From Halocynthiibacter styelae (lineage in GTDB: Bacteria; Pseudomonadota; Alphaproteobacteria; Rhodobacterales; Rhodobacteraceae): a stretch of 64,000 nt of DNA. The notes below the pieces were generated by a model, which was not told the origin of the DNA, made no database searches, and was given only the letters and a program-made list of their open reading frames with translations. The translations under genes were made by a program, and so were the position numbers. Below are positions 55,289-64,000 of this stretch, piece after piece (position 1 is the first letter of the stretch; every line of letters begins with the position of its first letter). Location: contig NZ_JADCKQ010000012.1 of NCBI RefSeq assembly GCF_016123485.1, forward strand, positions 62,001 through 126,000, given 5' to 3'.

Positions 55289-56761
55289 TCAGTTGAGCGG
55301 CACAGCCACGAACCGTGGATCACCACCCCGGCGCACCAGCATCAGCAAAGACTTGCGGCCAGCATCACGGGCATCTTCGATCCGGGCTTCGAAATCTGCG
55401 ATCGAACGGATCTGTTGCTGGCCTGCTTCGGTGATGACATCCCCAATCTGCAGGCCTTTCGCAACGGCCGCCCCTTCGGGATCAAGGCTCATGATCACCA
55501 GGCCTTCTGCGTTCTCCGGCAGCCCCATCTGGGCGCGCAGATCATCGCTGAGACCAGACAGTGTCATGCCCAGAATGTCGGACGTCTGTGGTTCTTCGGC
55601 CTCAGGCTTTTCCATCGGTGCGTCATTGCCTTCGGCGGTTTCACGACGGCCAAGGGTCACTAGCAAAGTCTGGGTGCCTTCATCGCGATAAACGACCACA
55701 CGCACGGCTTTGCCTACCTCGGCATTTCCAACTTCACGCACCAGACCACGGGTGTCTTCCACATCAACACCGTCAAACGACAGGATCACATCCCCTTGTT
55801 GCAGGCCTGCCTCTTCTGCCGGGCCGGCAGGCACGTCGGTCACAAGCGCACCATTGGTGTTTTCAAGACCCAGGGCTTCGGCCACGTCTTCAGACACGTC
55901 CTGAATGCGCACACCAAGCCAGCCGCGACGGGTTTCCCCGAATTCACGCAGTTGGTCCACCACACGGGTCACAACATTGGATGCCATAGAGAAACCAATA
56001 CCGATTGAGCCGCCATTCGGGGACAGGATCGCGGTATTCACGCCGATCACTTCACCATTCATGTTAAACAGCGGACCACCAGAGTTACCCCGGTTGATCG
56101 CGGCGTCGGTCTGCAGATAATCGTCATAGGTACCGGAAAGTTCGCGATTGCGTGCAGAGATAATCCCGGCAGACACAGAAAACCCCTGCCCCAGCGGGTT
56201 GCCCATGGCCATAACCCAGTCGCCCACGCGCATCACATCACTGTCACCAAATGGCACGAAGGACAGTGCGTCATCGGCCTCAACTTTCAGCAGGGCGATA
56301 TCTGTGTTCGGATCTGTGCCAACCAGCGTTGCAGGCAGTTCTTCACCTGAGAAGAATTCAATCAGGATTTCATCTGCGCCCTCAATCACGTGGTTATTGG
56401 TGACGATGAACCCGTCTTCAGAAATCACAAAACCTGATCCCAGCGCCTGGCTGCGGCGCGGGGCCTGGCCCTGTCCACCACGATTCCGGTCATTAAATTC
56501 CTGGAAGAAATCTTCAAACGGGGATCCTTCGGGCACCACGGGGGACGGACCACCACGGGCCGCAACCGTGGTTGATGTGGTGATATTGACCACCGCGTTA
56601 CTCACCTGATCAGAAAGATCGGCGAAACTGTCCGGGCGGGCATTCGCGCTGAGGGCCTGGGCCAACAGCACGACACTGGCCAGGATGGTCAGCCAGAATC
56701 CCTGCAGCAGGGATTTCTGTTGAGATTTGTGAACGGCAAGCGAAATTGCTTTGGGTTTCAC
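55289..56761 (-). CDS. degP: Do-family periplasmic serine protease (DegP/MucD-like)
   Basis: A 490-residue periplasmic protease and chaperone. The N-terminal signal/anchor helix (about 22-42) is followed by the trypsin-like domain with the triad His124 (TNNHVIEGA), Asp154 (NTDIALLKVE) and Ser227 (RGNSGGPLFN), then two PDZ domains (about 265-355 and 380-480). The start is a GTG at 56761, fixed by a clear aaggag eight bases upstream. It lies downstream of hflKC after a terminator, so it has its own promoter too. Confidence 0.92.
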   Translation of the reverse strand: MKPKAISLAVHKSQQKSLLQGFWLTILASVVLLAQALSANARPDSFADLSDQVSNAVVNITTSTTVAARGGPSPVVPEGSPFEDFFQEFNDRNRGGQGQAPRRSQALGSGFVISEDGFIVTNNHVIEGADEILIEFFSGEELPATLVGTDPNTDIALLKVEADDALSFVPFGDSDVMRVGDWVMAMGNPLGQGFSVSAGIISARNRELSGTYDDYLQTDAAINRGNSGGPLFNMNGEVIGVNTAILSPNGGSIGIGFSMASNVVTRVVDQLREFGETRRGWLGVRIQDVSEDVAEALGLENTNGALVTDVPAGPAEEAGLQQGDVILSFDGVDVEDTRGLVREVGNAEVGKAVRVVVYRDEGTQTLLVTLGRRETAEGNDAPMEKPEAEEPQTSDILGMTLSGLSDDLRAQMGLPENAEGLVIMSLDPEGAAVAKGLQIGDVITEAGQQQIRSIADFEARIEDARDAGRKSLLMLVRRGGDPRFVAVPLN

Positions 56762-56935
56762 GCCTGAACTCCTTTTTAAGGCGCGCCCGATCCCTGTGAT
56801 CAGGCCGCGCAATCATCCGGCAATTGTACCGGGGTCTGAGTTTATACTTCGTGCCCCGGGGCAAAACTTCAAGCATTTTGCGGCAAAATCACAACAATCT
56901 GACAGGTTCTGCGCATTCCCTGCCTATGAAACGCA

Positions 56936-56966
56936 AAAGACCGGCAGAGTTTTGCCGGTCTTTATC
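56936..56966 (-). terminator. Terminator after hflC
   Basis: Eleven-base stem aaagaccggca/tgccggtcttt (56936-56946 with 56953-56963), T-rich on the minus-strand side, between the hflC stop and degP. Confidence 0.85.
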
Positions 56967-56987
56967 ACATTTCAGAGAGCGTTTGGA

Positions 56988-57869
56988 TTATTCCGCAGGG
57001 GAAACACCGTTTGCACTGCCAAGGTAGTTAAAGAATTCGCTGTCCGGAGACAGAACCATCGTCGAATTCTCACCCTTCAGCGCATTGCGGTAAGCTGTCA
57101 GTGACCGGTAGAATTCAAAGAATTCCGGATCCGCACCGTAGGCTTCCGCAAAGATTCCGTTCCGGCGGGCATCCGCTTCACCCTGAATGATTTCAGACTG
57201 ACGCTTCGCATCAGAGACCAGTTCAACCACCGTACGATCCGCAAGCGCAGTGATCCGCTGTGCCGCTTCACGGCCACGGGCACGTTCGTCGGTTGCTTCA
57301 CGCACACGTTCTGCACGCATACGATCAAATGTCGCCTGCAGGTTTTCGCGTGGAAGGTCAGTACGCTTCAGACGTACGTCGATCACCTCAAGGCCCAGCG
57401 CACGGGCTTCAGCAATTGCAGCATTGCGGATACGCAACATCAAAGCCGCACGGTCCGAGCTAAGGATTTCGTTTGAGCTGACAGAACCCAGGATTTCACG
57501 GGTTTTAGAACGCAGGATGGAATCCAGACGACGTTCCGCAGCCGCTTCACCACCAGCGCCCACCGCAAGGCGGAACTGATTCACATCAGCAATCCGGTAA
57601 CGGGCGAAGGCATCAACCACCAGGCGGCGATCATCACTGGGTGTGACTTCAAGCGGTTCAACATCGCGGGACAGGATCCGGTCGTCATAACGCACGACTT
57701 CGTCAACAAATGGCATTTTAAACGCCAGACCAGGTTCTTCTTTCACGTCAACCACGCGGCCAAAACGCAGAACCAGGGCTTTCTCAACCTCAGTCACGAT
57801 GAAGACAGAGGACAGACCAACAAAGGCCAGAGCAGCCAAAACGGGCAGGATCAGAGCAGATTTACGCAT
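56988..57869 (-). CDS. hflC: FtsH protease modulator HflC
   Basis: A 293-residue SPFH-domain membrane protein with an N-terminal membrane helix (ALILPVLAALAFVGLSSVFIV) and a periplasmic prohibitin-like domain (VLRFGRVVDVKEEPGLAFKMP), ending in a coiled region rich in Arg/Glu/Ala. With HflK it forms a cage around FtsH. The start overlaps the hflK stop (TGATG). Confidence 0.95.
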   Translation of the reverse strand: MRKSALILPVLAALAFVGLSSVFIVTEVEKALVLRFGRVVDVKEEPGLAFKMPFVDEVVRYDDRILSRDVEPLEVTPSDDRRLVVDAFARYRIADVNQFRLAVGAGGEAAAERRLDSILRSKTREILGSVSSNEILSSDRAALMLRIRNAAIAEARALGLEVIDVRLKRTDLPRENLQATFDRMRAERVREATDERARGREAAQRITALADRTVVELVSDAKRQSEIIQGEADARRNGIFAEAYGADPEFFEFYRSLTAYRNALKGENSTMVLSPDSEFFNYLGSANGVSPAE

Positions 57870-59017
57870 CAGTTGGATCCTCCACGGCGCAGTTCATTCA
57901 ACGGCAGGTAAGGTACAACCCCCTGCCCGGCACCACCGACGTCACTGTCGAGAATGATCTTATCGACATTCCCAAGCACTTCTTCCATGGTTTCCAGGTA
58001 CAGACGACGACGGGTCACTTCCGGCGCTTTCTGATATTCTGTCAGAACCGCAGTAAAGCGGCTGGCTTCACCTTCGGCTTCGTTCACAACGCGGGCACGG
58101 TAACCTTCGGCAACCTCAAGCACCTGTGCTGCTTCACCACGCGCCTGTGCAAGAGCAGCGTTTGCATATGCATCCGCTTCTTTCTGCAGGCGGTCACGTT
58201 CCTGTTCCGCAGCCTGTACGTCACGGAAGGCATCAATCACGCTTTCTGGTGGATCAGCACGGTCAAAGTTGACCCGCACAATGTTCACGCCGGAATTATA
58301 GCTGTCGAGCGTGAACTGAATCAGTTCCTGAAGGCGCTGACCGATAGACGCACGATCCCGGTTCAGGATCGGTGCAAGTTCAGACTGTGCGATAATCTCG
58401 CGCATCGCGGATTCTGATACGGCAGCAATGGTTGAACCCGGATCTTTCAGGTTGAACAGATATTGCGCCGGATCATTGATGTTCCAGACCACCTGGAAAT
58501 CAATATCAACGATGTTCTCATCGCCGGTCAGCATCAGACCAGCTTCAGAACCACGACCGCCCACACCGATTTCAACGGTCTGTTCGCGGGTCACCGGAAA
58601 TTTCTGATAGGTCACAACCGGCCATGGTGCAAAGTTCAGACCAGGCCCACCGGTTGAGGAATATTCGCCAAGGAATAGTTCAACGGATTTTTCTTCCGGC
58701 TTCACAGTGTAGAAACTTGCGAACGCCCAAAGACCAATAGCGGCCATAATCCCCAGACCAATCGCGCCTTTGCCGATTTCAGGTGTTTGCGGAGCGCCGC
58801 CACCGGACCGGTTGTCACCGCCCCCGCCGCCGCCCATCAGAACGCGCAGCTGTTCGCGGCCCTTTTTCATCATTTCATCAATTTCGGGAACCTGCGGGCC
58901 GTCATTGCCCGGACGCTGGCCACTTGGACGGCCTTCGTTGTTTCCCTTGTTGCGGTCGTCGCCATTGTCGCGTCCGCCGCCTCCGCCGCCCCAGGGGCCG
59001 CCGTTGTTACCTGACAT
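57869..59017 (-). CDS. hflK: FtsH protease modulator HflK
   Basis: A 382-residue partner of HflC. The N terminus is a long Gly/Asn/Asp-rich stretch (about 1-85, e.g. GGPWGGGGGGRDNGDDRN), then one membrane helix (GAIGLGIMAAIGLWAFASFY) and the SPFH domain (YTVKPEEKSVELFLGEYSST; core PEEKSVELFLG), ending in an Ala/Glu-rich coiled coil. Normal for the family. Confidence 0.95.
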   Translation of the reverse strand: MSGNNGGPWGGGGGGRDNGDDRNKGNNEGRPSGQRPGNDGPQVPEIDEMMKKGREQLRVLMGGGGGGDNRSGGGAPQTPEIGKGAIGLGIMAAIGLWAFASFYTVKPEEKSVELFLGEYSSTGGPGLNFAPWPVVTYQKFPVTREQTVEIGVGGRGSEAGLMLTGDENIVDIDFQVVWNINDPAQYLFNLKDPGSTIAAVSESAMREIIAQSELAPILNRDRASIGQRLQELIQFTLDSYNSGVNIVRVNFDRADPPESVIDAFRDVQAAEQERDRLQKEADAYANAALAQARGEAAQVLEVAEGYRARVVNEAEGEASRFTAVLTEYQKAPEVTRRRLYLETMEEVLGNVDKIILDSDVGGAGQGVVPYLPLNELRRGGSN

Positions 59018-59087
59018 ACGGGTTTGTTCCCTCTTTGGTCATGTGTAGAATTCTATATCCTAAGTGGACATATTCTGCGCAAAATTC

Positions 59088-59113
59088 AAGCCGGGAGGTT
59101 CCCCACCCGGCTT
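59088..59113 (-). terminator. Hairpin downstream of gor
   Basis: Arms aagccggg (59088-59095) and cccggctt (59106-59113), followed on the minus strand by ttgaatttt. It lies 30 bases after the gor stop, in the gap before the hflK promoter region. Confidence 0.65.
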
Positions 59114-59142
59114 AAACCTTACGAATTATCGCGCAATACCAC

Positions 59143-60516
59143 TTATCCCCCGATCACATGGGACGGTGTTTTCATGGTCACAAGCTCTTCCGCCATGGTC
59201 GGGTGCACCGCACAGGTCCGGTCGAAATCCTCTTTGGTTGCACCCATTTTCACGGGAATGCCGGCCAGCTGAATAAGTTCGCCCGCGCCATCCATCACCA
59301 GATGACAGCCCAGAACCGTGCGTTTGTGCTGATCGACCAGCAGTTTCATGAAAACTTTGTTCTCACGCCCGGCAAAACCGGATTGCATGGCTTTAAACGC
59401 CGTTGTGTAAACTTCCACCGGGCCATGCGTTGCGGCGTAATCCACCGCTTCTTCTTCCGTCAGGCCGGTTGTGCCAAATTCTGGCTGTGTGAAGACCGCA
59501 GACGGCACCAGTTCATGGTCCACCGGGGTCGGGTTTGCTTTAAACACGGTTTCGACAAAAGCCATGCCTTCGCGAATCGCAACCGGTGTCAGGTTGATCC
59601 GGTCGGTCACATCACCCACCGCATAGATGGATGGAACAGAGGTCTGGGAATAAGCATCGACCAGCACTTCGCCTTTACGGCCAAGGTTTACGCCGACTTC
59701 CGCCAGGCCCATGCCTTTGGTCGCAGGGACACGGCCTGTGCCGTACATTACCGCATCAAAGACCTGCGTGCTGCCATCTTTTGCAGTCACTTCCAGACCC
59801 GCATCGGTTTTCACGATTTTGGCCACATCTGCGCCCAGCTGCAAATCAATACCACGGGATTTCATCGCGTCGGCAATATGCGTGGCAGAGCCTTTATCAA
59901 AGCCGCGCAGGATCATTTCACCGCGATAGAACTGTGTCACCTTCACGCCCAGGCCATGCATAATGCAGGCAAACTCTGACGCGATAAAACCACCGCCCAC
60001 AATCAGAATGCTGCCGGGCAGCTTTTCCTGCAAGAAGATCTCGTTTGAGGTGATCGTATGTTCAGCCCCTTCCACATCCGGGGTAAACGGCGTGCCGCCT
60101 GTCGCCACAAGAATATGTTTCGCAGTGATGTCCTGGCCCGTGGACAGGGTTACGGTATGGGCGTCTTTGATTTCAGCACGGGCATCAAAGGCTTCGACAT
60201 TGTTGCTTTTCAGGATGTTGCGATAAATGCCTTCCAGGCGATCCAGCTCCGCATGCATTTTCGGGCGGAAGACATCCCAATCGAAATCACCAACGGAGGC
60301 TTCCCAGCCGTATGCCTGTGCGTCATGCACAAGATCTTTGTAGCCAGATGCAAAAACCATCAGTTTTTTTGGCACACAGCCGCGAATCACACAGGTCCCG
60401 CCCATGCGGTATTCTTCCGCCAGCGCCACTTTCGCGCCCTCTGCAGAAGCAACACGCGCTGCGCGAACGCCACCAGAGCCCCCGCCAATCACAAAAAGAT
60501 CATAATCAAAACTCAT
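59143..60516 (-). CDS. gor: Glutathione-disulfide reductase
   Basis: A 457-residue flavoprotein that reduces GSSG with NADPH. It has the FAD loop GGGSGGVRAARVASAEG (about 11-27), redox cysteines in GGTCVIRGCVPKKL (about 40-53), a second NAD(P) loop ILIVGGGFIASEFACIM, and the C-terminal HPTMAEELVTM with the catalytic His. Full length. Downstream of rpiA by 48 bases. Confidence 0.94.
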   Translation of the reverse strand: MSFDYDLFVIGGGSGGVRAARVASAEGAKVALAEEYRMGGTCVIRGCVPKKLMVFASGYKDLVHDAQAYGWEASVGDFDWDVFRPKMHAELDRLEGIYRNILKSNNVEAFDARAEIKDAHTVTLSTGQDITAKHILVATGGTPFTPDVEGAEHTITSNEIFLQEKLPGSILIVGGGFIASEFACIMHGLGVKVTQFYRGEMILRGFDKGSATHIADAMKSRGIDLQLGADVAKIVKTDAGLEVTAKDGSTQVFDAVMYGTGRVPATKGMGLAEVGVNLGRKGEVLVDAYSQTSVPSIYAVGDVTDRINLTPVAIREGMAFVETVFKANPTPVDHELVPSAVFTQPEFGTTGLTEEEAVDYAATHGPVEVYTTAFKAMQSGFAGRENKVFMKLLVDQHKRTVLGCHLVMDGAGELIQLAGIPVKMGATKEDFDRTCAVHPTMAEELVTMKTPSHVIGG

Positions 60517-60564
60517 GGGGCGGGGTCCTCTCCTGGGTGCCGGGCAGATCCGGCTTACTTATTC

Positions 60565-61347
60565 TCAGATGTCAGAAAACAGGTTCTCAGCGTCGCCGCC
60601 TTCCGCCGTTTCTTCCGTGATTGTTCCGGTATGTATGTCACGGATCTCTGTTTTTCCATCCCCGTAACCGATCACAACTGTGTCACATATATCAAGGAAC
60701 AGTCCATTTTCCACAACACCGGGAATCTGGTTCAGCACAAGGGAAAGCTGTCGCGCATTGCCAATCCGTCTGAGATTCAGATCAAGAATGTGATTGCCTT
60801 CGTCTGTCACAAAAGGCGCATCACCCTGCATACGCAGAACAGAATCCCGTCCCAGCACATCCATGCCAACAAGCGTTTCCTCAATCAGGGCTTTTGTTGT
60901 CTGCCCCCCAAAGGCCAGAATTTCCACCGGCAAAGGAAAAGCGCCCAGCGTTTCTACCGCTTTTGCAGCATCGGCGATCACAATCATCTGGTCTGATGCC
61001 GTTGCCACAACTTTTTCCTGCAGATGTGCACCGCCACCGCCCTTGATCAGGTTCAGGTTGCTGTCAAATTCATCGGCACCGTCAATGGTCAGGTCAAGCC
61101 AGCGGGCTTCATCCAGTGTGGTTACTTCAATGCCTGCCTCACGCGCCAGGGCGGCTGTCCCTGATGACGTGGGCACGCCTTGTATTTTCAGCCCTTCTTC
61201 ACGAACACGTTCGCCCAGACGTTTCACCATCCATGCAGCAGTAGATCCGGTGCCAAGACCGACTTTCATTCCGCTTTCGACAAACTCAGCCGCACGGCGC
61301 GCGGATGCATATTTCGCCCGTTCAATCGGTGACATCTCAACGGTCAT
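60565..61347 (-). CDS. rpiA: Ribose-5-phosphate isomerase A
   Basis: A 260-residue isomerase interconverting ribose-5-phosphate and ribulose-5-phosphate in the pentose phosphate pathway. Family marks: VGLGTGSTAAWMV (29-41), LTIDGADEFDSNLNLIKGGGGAHLQEK (core DGADEFD and KGGGGA), and VVENGLFLDICDTVVIG. The start MTVEMSPIERAK is normal. Followed by gor, which fits a joint role in NADPH supply and use. Confidence 0.95.
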   Translation of the reverse strand: MTVEMSPIERAKYASARRAAEFVESGMKVGLGTGSTAAWMVKRLGERVREEGLKIQGVPTSSGTAALAREAGIEVTTLDEARWLDLTIDGADEFDSNLNLIKGGGGAHLQEKVVATASDQMIVIADAAKAVETLGAFPLPVEILAFGGQTTKALIEETLVGMDVLGRDSVLRMQGDAPFVTDEGNHILDLNLRRIGNARQLSLVLNQIPGVVENGLFLDICDTVVIGYGDGKTEIRDIHTGTITEETAEGGDAENLFSDI

Positions 61348-61411
61348 GTGACTCCCCCCTCATGTACCTCTGCCTTATACAAATTGATCCCCCCTGAGGC
61401 GAGAGGGCAAA

Positions 61412-61576
61412 TCAGTCATTTACCGGCTTATCTCCCGGTTCCTGCCATGTCCCGGTCGAAACGTTGCGTTGCGTTGCATCAAGTTGAATAACAACTGCCC
61501 CACACATGATAATAAGTCCCAGATAGCTGACTGCGCGCATGCCGCTGTCAACCCAGTTTATGCCCCAGTTTTTCAT
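61412..61576 (-). CDS. Small single-span membrane protein
   Basis: A 54-residue protein (MKNWGINWVDSG...) with one membrane helix (about 13-30, RAVSYLGLIIMCGAVVIQL) and a polar C terminus. No family recognised. ATG at 61576 is preferred over the 16-codon upstream extension. Upstream of rpiA by 64 bases and divergent from sdaA. Confidence 0.55.
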   Translation of the reverse strand: MKNWGINWVDSGMRAVSYLGLIIMCGAVVIQLDATQRNVSTGTWQEPGDKPVND

Positions 61577-61767
61577 TTGCGTTCTGCCATTCTGTGATTC
61601 CTGCTTTCCCTCCAGGCTGCGCAAAACTGGTTAAGAAATCGTCGCCCGGCAGCAACGCCCGCCGCGCGACGCGTGAAATTCCGCAATATTCTGCAAATCA
61701 GTCGCTTTTATCGTGCCTGAAACGGCATCAGACCTTTAAACGATATGAACCAGCTATGGAGGCGCGC

Positions 61768-63144
61768 GTGTTTCTTTCCGTTTTCGATATGTTCAAGGTC
61801 GGCATAGGTCCGTCTTCAAGCCACACCATGGGCCCTATGGTGGCGGCGGCATTATTCCTTGATAAGCTGCGCGCAAGTCCCTTCCATGTTGCCGGATTGC
61901 GGGCGTCCCTGCACGGATCTCTGGCCTTTACAGGTGTCGGCCACGCCACAGATCGCGCGACGATTCTGGGTCTCGCGGGTTTCATGCCCGACACGTATGA
62001 CAACGACAAAGCGGAAGCGGCCCTTGCCGATATCCGCAAGACAAAGAAGATTTCCCCTGAAGGTCTGGGCACTCTGCATTTCAATATCGAAAAAGATATG
62101 ATCTTCGATTACGACAATGCGCTGCCGGGTCACGCAAACGCCATGCAGCTGATGGCGACCGATGATCAGGGCGATGTCATCCTGCGGGAAACCTATTATT
62201 CCATTGGCGGTGGCTTTGTAAAAACCGCCGCGGAAATGGAAAACCCCGAAGCCGATATAGCGCCGGGTTCAGAATTCCCCTTCCCGTTTGAATCTGCAAA
62301 AGCCATGTTGGAAATGGCTGTTGCCAATGGCAAAACCATTGCGGAAATGAAACGCGCCAATGAATTGGTACATCGGTCCGAAACTGAGCTGAACAAAGGC
62401 ATGGACCGTCTTTGGGACGTCATGAATGACTGTATTGAACGTGGTCTGGCGACAGATGGTATTCTGCCTGGTGGCCTGAACGTGCGTCGTCGCGCCCATG
62501 GGATTCATGAAGCTCTGCTGGCAGAACGTGGCATGAACCAGCCTGCCCCGCACACGATCAACGACTGGATGGGCGTTTACGCCATGGCGGTGAATGAAGA
62601 AAACGCCGCCGGTGGTCAGGTGGTCACCGCCCCGACCAATGGCGCGGCGGGTGTTCTGCCTGCAACCATCCGGTATTGGCTGGATCACGTGCCAGGGGCC
62701 ACACCATCTAAAATCGGTGATTTCCTGCTGACCGCAGCTGCGATTGGCGGGCTGGTAAAACACAATGCCTCCATTTCTGGTGCAGAATGTGGCTGTCAGG
62801 CCGAAGTCGGTTCCGCCAGCGCCATGGCGGCGGCGGGTCTTGCTGCGGTGATGGGCGCAACTCCACAGCAGGTTGAAAACGCCGCTGAAATCGCACTGGA
62901 ACATCATCTGGGCATGACATGCGATCCGGTCAAAGGCCTTGTGCAGGTGCCCTGTATTGAACGTAACGGCCTGGGCACAATCAAAGCGGTTTCTGCCGCC
63001 TCTCTCGCCTTGCGTGGCGATGGGGAACACTTCGTGCCACTGGACAGTGCGATCGAAACCATGCGCCAGACCGGCGAAGACATGCACGAAAAATACAAAG
63101 AAACCTCGCTGGGTGGTCTTGCCGTAAACATCCCGAACTGCTGA
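61768..63144 (+). CDS. sdaA: L-serine ammonia-lyase
   Basis: A 458-residue single-chain Fe-S serine dehydratase converting L-serine to pyruvate and ammonia. It starts at a GTG (61768, FLSVFDMFKVGIGPSSSHTMG) with ggagg five bases upstream; the ATG four codons earlier overlaps that ribosome-binding site. The [4Fe-4S] ligands lie in GAECGCQAEVGSASAMA, MTCDPVKGLVQVPCIERN. Full length, single gene. Confidence 0.95.
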   Translation: MFLSVFDMFKVGIGPSSSHTMGPMVAAALFLDKLRASPFHVAGLRASLHGSLAFTGVGHATDRATILGLAGFMPDTYDNDKAEAALADIRKTKKISPEGLGTLHFNIEKDMIFDYDNALPGHANAMQLMATDDQGDVILRETYYSIGGGFVKTAAEMENPEADIAPGSEFPFPFESAKAMLEMAVANGKTIAEMKRANELVHRSETELNKGMDRLWDVMNDCIERGLATDGILPGGLNVRRRAHGIHEALLAERGMNQPAPHTINDWMGVYAMAVNEENAAGGQVVTAPTNGAAGVLPATIRYWLDHVPGATPSKIGDFLLTAAAIGGLVKHNASISGAECGCQAEVGSASAMAAAGLAAVMGATPQQVENAAEIALEHHLGMTCDPVKGLVQVPCIERNGLGTIKAVSAASLALRGDGEHFVPLDSAIETMRQTGEDMHEKYKETSLGGLAVNIPNC

Positions 63145-63177
63145 TCCAGGCACATCCGCCTGCGTAAACGACGTATG

Positions 63178-63208
63178 ACCTCTCATGATCCTCATGAGAG
63201 GTTTTTTG
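63178..63208 (+). terminator. Intrinsic terminator after sdaA
   Basis: Perfect 11-base stem (63178-63188 with 63192-63202, loop tcc) followed by T residues. Confidence 0.92.
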
Positions 63209-63275
63209 TTACAGGCAGCGGAAAGTACAGAAAATCAGCTTATTCGATGGGGCTAATTTTAAATCTGAATATTGC

Positions 63276-63377
63276 CTGGAATATAATTCCAGATAAGGCC
63301 ATTTTTGGAAACAATTCGCCAATTTTCAATACATTAGCCACTTCACTGTTGACGTGTGATTCGCAAGCTCTGTATCG
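63276..63377 (+). promoter_or_regulatory. Palindrome and candidate promoter before the Hint-domain gene
   Basis: A/T-rich interval with a perfect palindrome ctggaat/attccag around ata (63276-63292). A TTGACG box (63349-63354) and GTATCG (63372-63377) are 17 bases apart and about 50 bases before the ATG. No other gene in 63145-63427. Confidence 0.4.
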
Positions 63378-63427
63378 GTTGAGTTGTGTAAAGCAGTAAT
63401 AAGTAACTTTCGTCGGAGTTTGACGAT

Positions 63428-64000
63428 ATGACCATCAGGACAGGTGTTGTCGATTTTTCAAGGATGTTTTCCATCACGCCGCTGACACCGGCAAGCTTTG
63501 GCGGATCTCATCCAAACAATACAATGAATCTGACCAATATGGCTCAGGTCGGCACCGGCTTTGATTTCTCTGCAACCATGGACGACAAGAACGGGAATAG
63601 CTGGCTGAATTCCGGTGATGAACTGTTTACCACATTTCCGGGTGACAGCAGTGCAACCACACTTACACGGGTGCCGACAAATCAGATTTCCACCGCCGGG
63701 GGCAGCTTTGGTGCCGGCGCAGATTTCTCTGTCTGGGAAGATGCGTCCGGGGACATGTATATTCTATTCTCAGAGAATTTCGATCTGACCCGGATTTCGG
63801 CCACCGGCACGTTAACCCTGACGGAACAGGGCGATGCACCTGGCACCATGTCCGTCAACGATATCATCTGCTTTGCAGATGGAACCCTGATTGAAACACC
63901 GCACGGCCCGCGTAAGATCGAAGACCTGCGCGCCGGAGATCTGGTCTGCGTTGCAGGATCCCGCCCCCGGCCCATCCGCTGGATCAGTCATACGGCTGTT
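63428..64000 (+). CDS. Hint-domain protein, N-terminal part (cut by window end)
   Basis: An open frame of 191 codons without stop to the window end. No signal peptide. The first 140 residues are acidic, Gly/Thr/Asp-rich and probably beta-structured; from about residue 148 the sequence IICFADGTLIETPHGPRKIE (20 residues) then DLRAGDLV is the start of a Hint (Hedgehog/intein) domain, the self-splicing/cleaving fold with a conserved Cys. In Rhodobacterales such proteins are common and many look like type I-secreted, calcium-binding proteins. The ATG at 63428 has cggag upstream. Confidence 0.8.
   Translation, partial: MTIRTGVVDFSRMFSITPLTPASFGGSHPNNTMNLTNMAQVGTGFDFSATMDDKNGNSWLNSGDELFTTFPGDSSATTLTRVPTNQISTAGGSFGAGADFSVWEDASGDMYILFSENFDLTRISATGTLTLTEQGDAPGTMSVNDIICFADGTLIETPHGPRKIEDLRAGDLVCVAGSRPRPIRWISHTAV

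Overview
The window is a 64 kb chromosomal stretch of an alphaproteobacterium, most likely of the Rhodobacterales (Roseobacter group). The grounds are a 14-gene nuo operon interleaved with Rhodobacterales-type small genes (DUF5333- and DUF5337-like proteins, a carboxymuconolactone-decarboxylase-like protein), a lone hflK-hflC-degP cluster, a SAM-II riboswitch in front of metZ, FolE2, and moderate GC content. I saw no rRNA, tRNA, CRISPR array, IS element or phage gene.

Layout. 0-2 kb: end of prfC and a DEAD-box RNA helicase. 2-24.6 kb: one long minus-strand block, nuoA-B-C-(sulfotransferase)-D-E-(membrane protein)-(DUF5337)-F-(lipoprotein)-(small ORF)-(DUF5333)-G-(lipoprotein)-H-I-(CMD)-J-(Cys-rich secreted protein)-(36-aa membrane protein)-K-L-M-N, followed without a visible break by birA, coaX and rnj. 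Nearly every junction is an ATGA or TGATG overlap or a gap of a few bases, so this looks like one translationally coupled transcript making complex I plus about ten accessory products. 24.9-36.4 kb: a mixed accessory region with a DMP19-like protein, a TRIC-family channel, an NmrA-like reductase, a SUKH (SMI1/KNR4) protein behind glyQ (no glyS in view), a PD-(D/E)XK nuclease-like gene behind a perfect palindrome, a pseudo-protease, unknown secreted proteins and a TPP-dependent decarboxylase. 36.4-46 kb: trkH, folE2, metZ with its riboswitch, a GST, two DMT permeases, yciB and ftsY. 46-55 kb: lysoplasmalogenase, an orphan formate-dehydrogenase beta subunit, alkB, xseA, purD and a [2Fe-2S] ferredoxin. 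55-64 kb: degP, hflC, hflK, gor, rpiA, sdaA and the start of a Hint-domain protein cut by the window end.

Most notable observations. (1) At 33.8-34.0 kb a scar joins the last 33 conserved codons of a second copy of the TPP decarboxylase head-to-head with the last 21 codons of a second copy of the pseudo-protease; intact copies of both lie on either side, which fits an old tandem duplication with an internal deletion. (2) NuoE carries a C-terminal helix-hairpin-helix-like domain that is repeated in the membrane protein encoded just downstream, with an 81-bp stretch differing at only 3 positions. (3) Two adjacent exported proteins between nuoF and nuoG look like diverged copies of one fold. (4) The secreted trypsin-like protein has lost all three catalytic residues. 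(5) A SAM-II riboswitch is followed by a strong intrinsic terminator before metZ. (6) A NuoE-NuoF fusion of the formate dehydrogenase beta type stands without its catalytic subunit. Start sites were adjusted by ribosome-binding sites and known family lengths; all family assignments are by reading motifs, not by database search.
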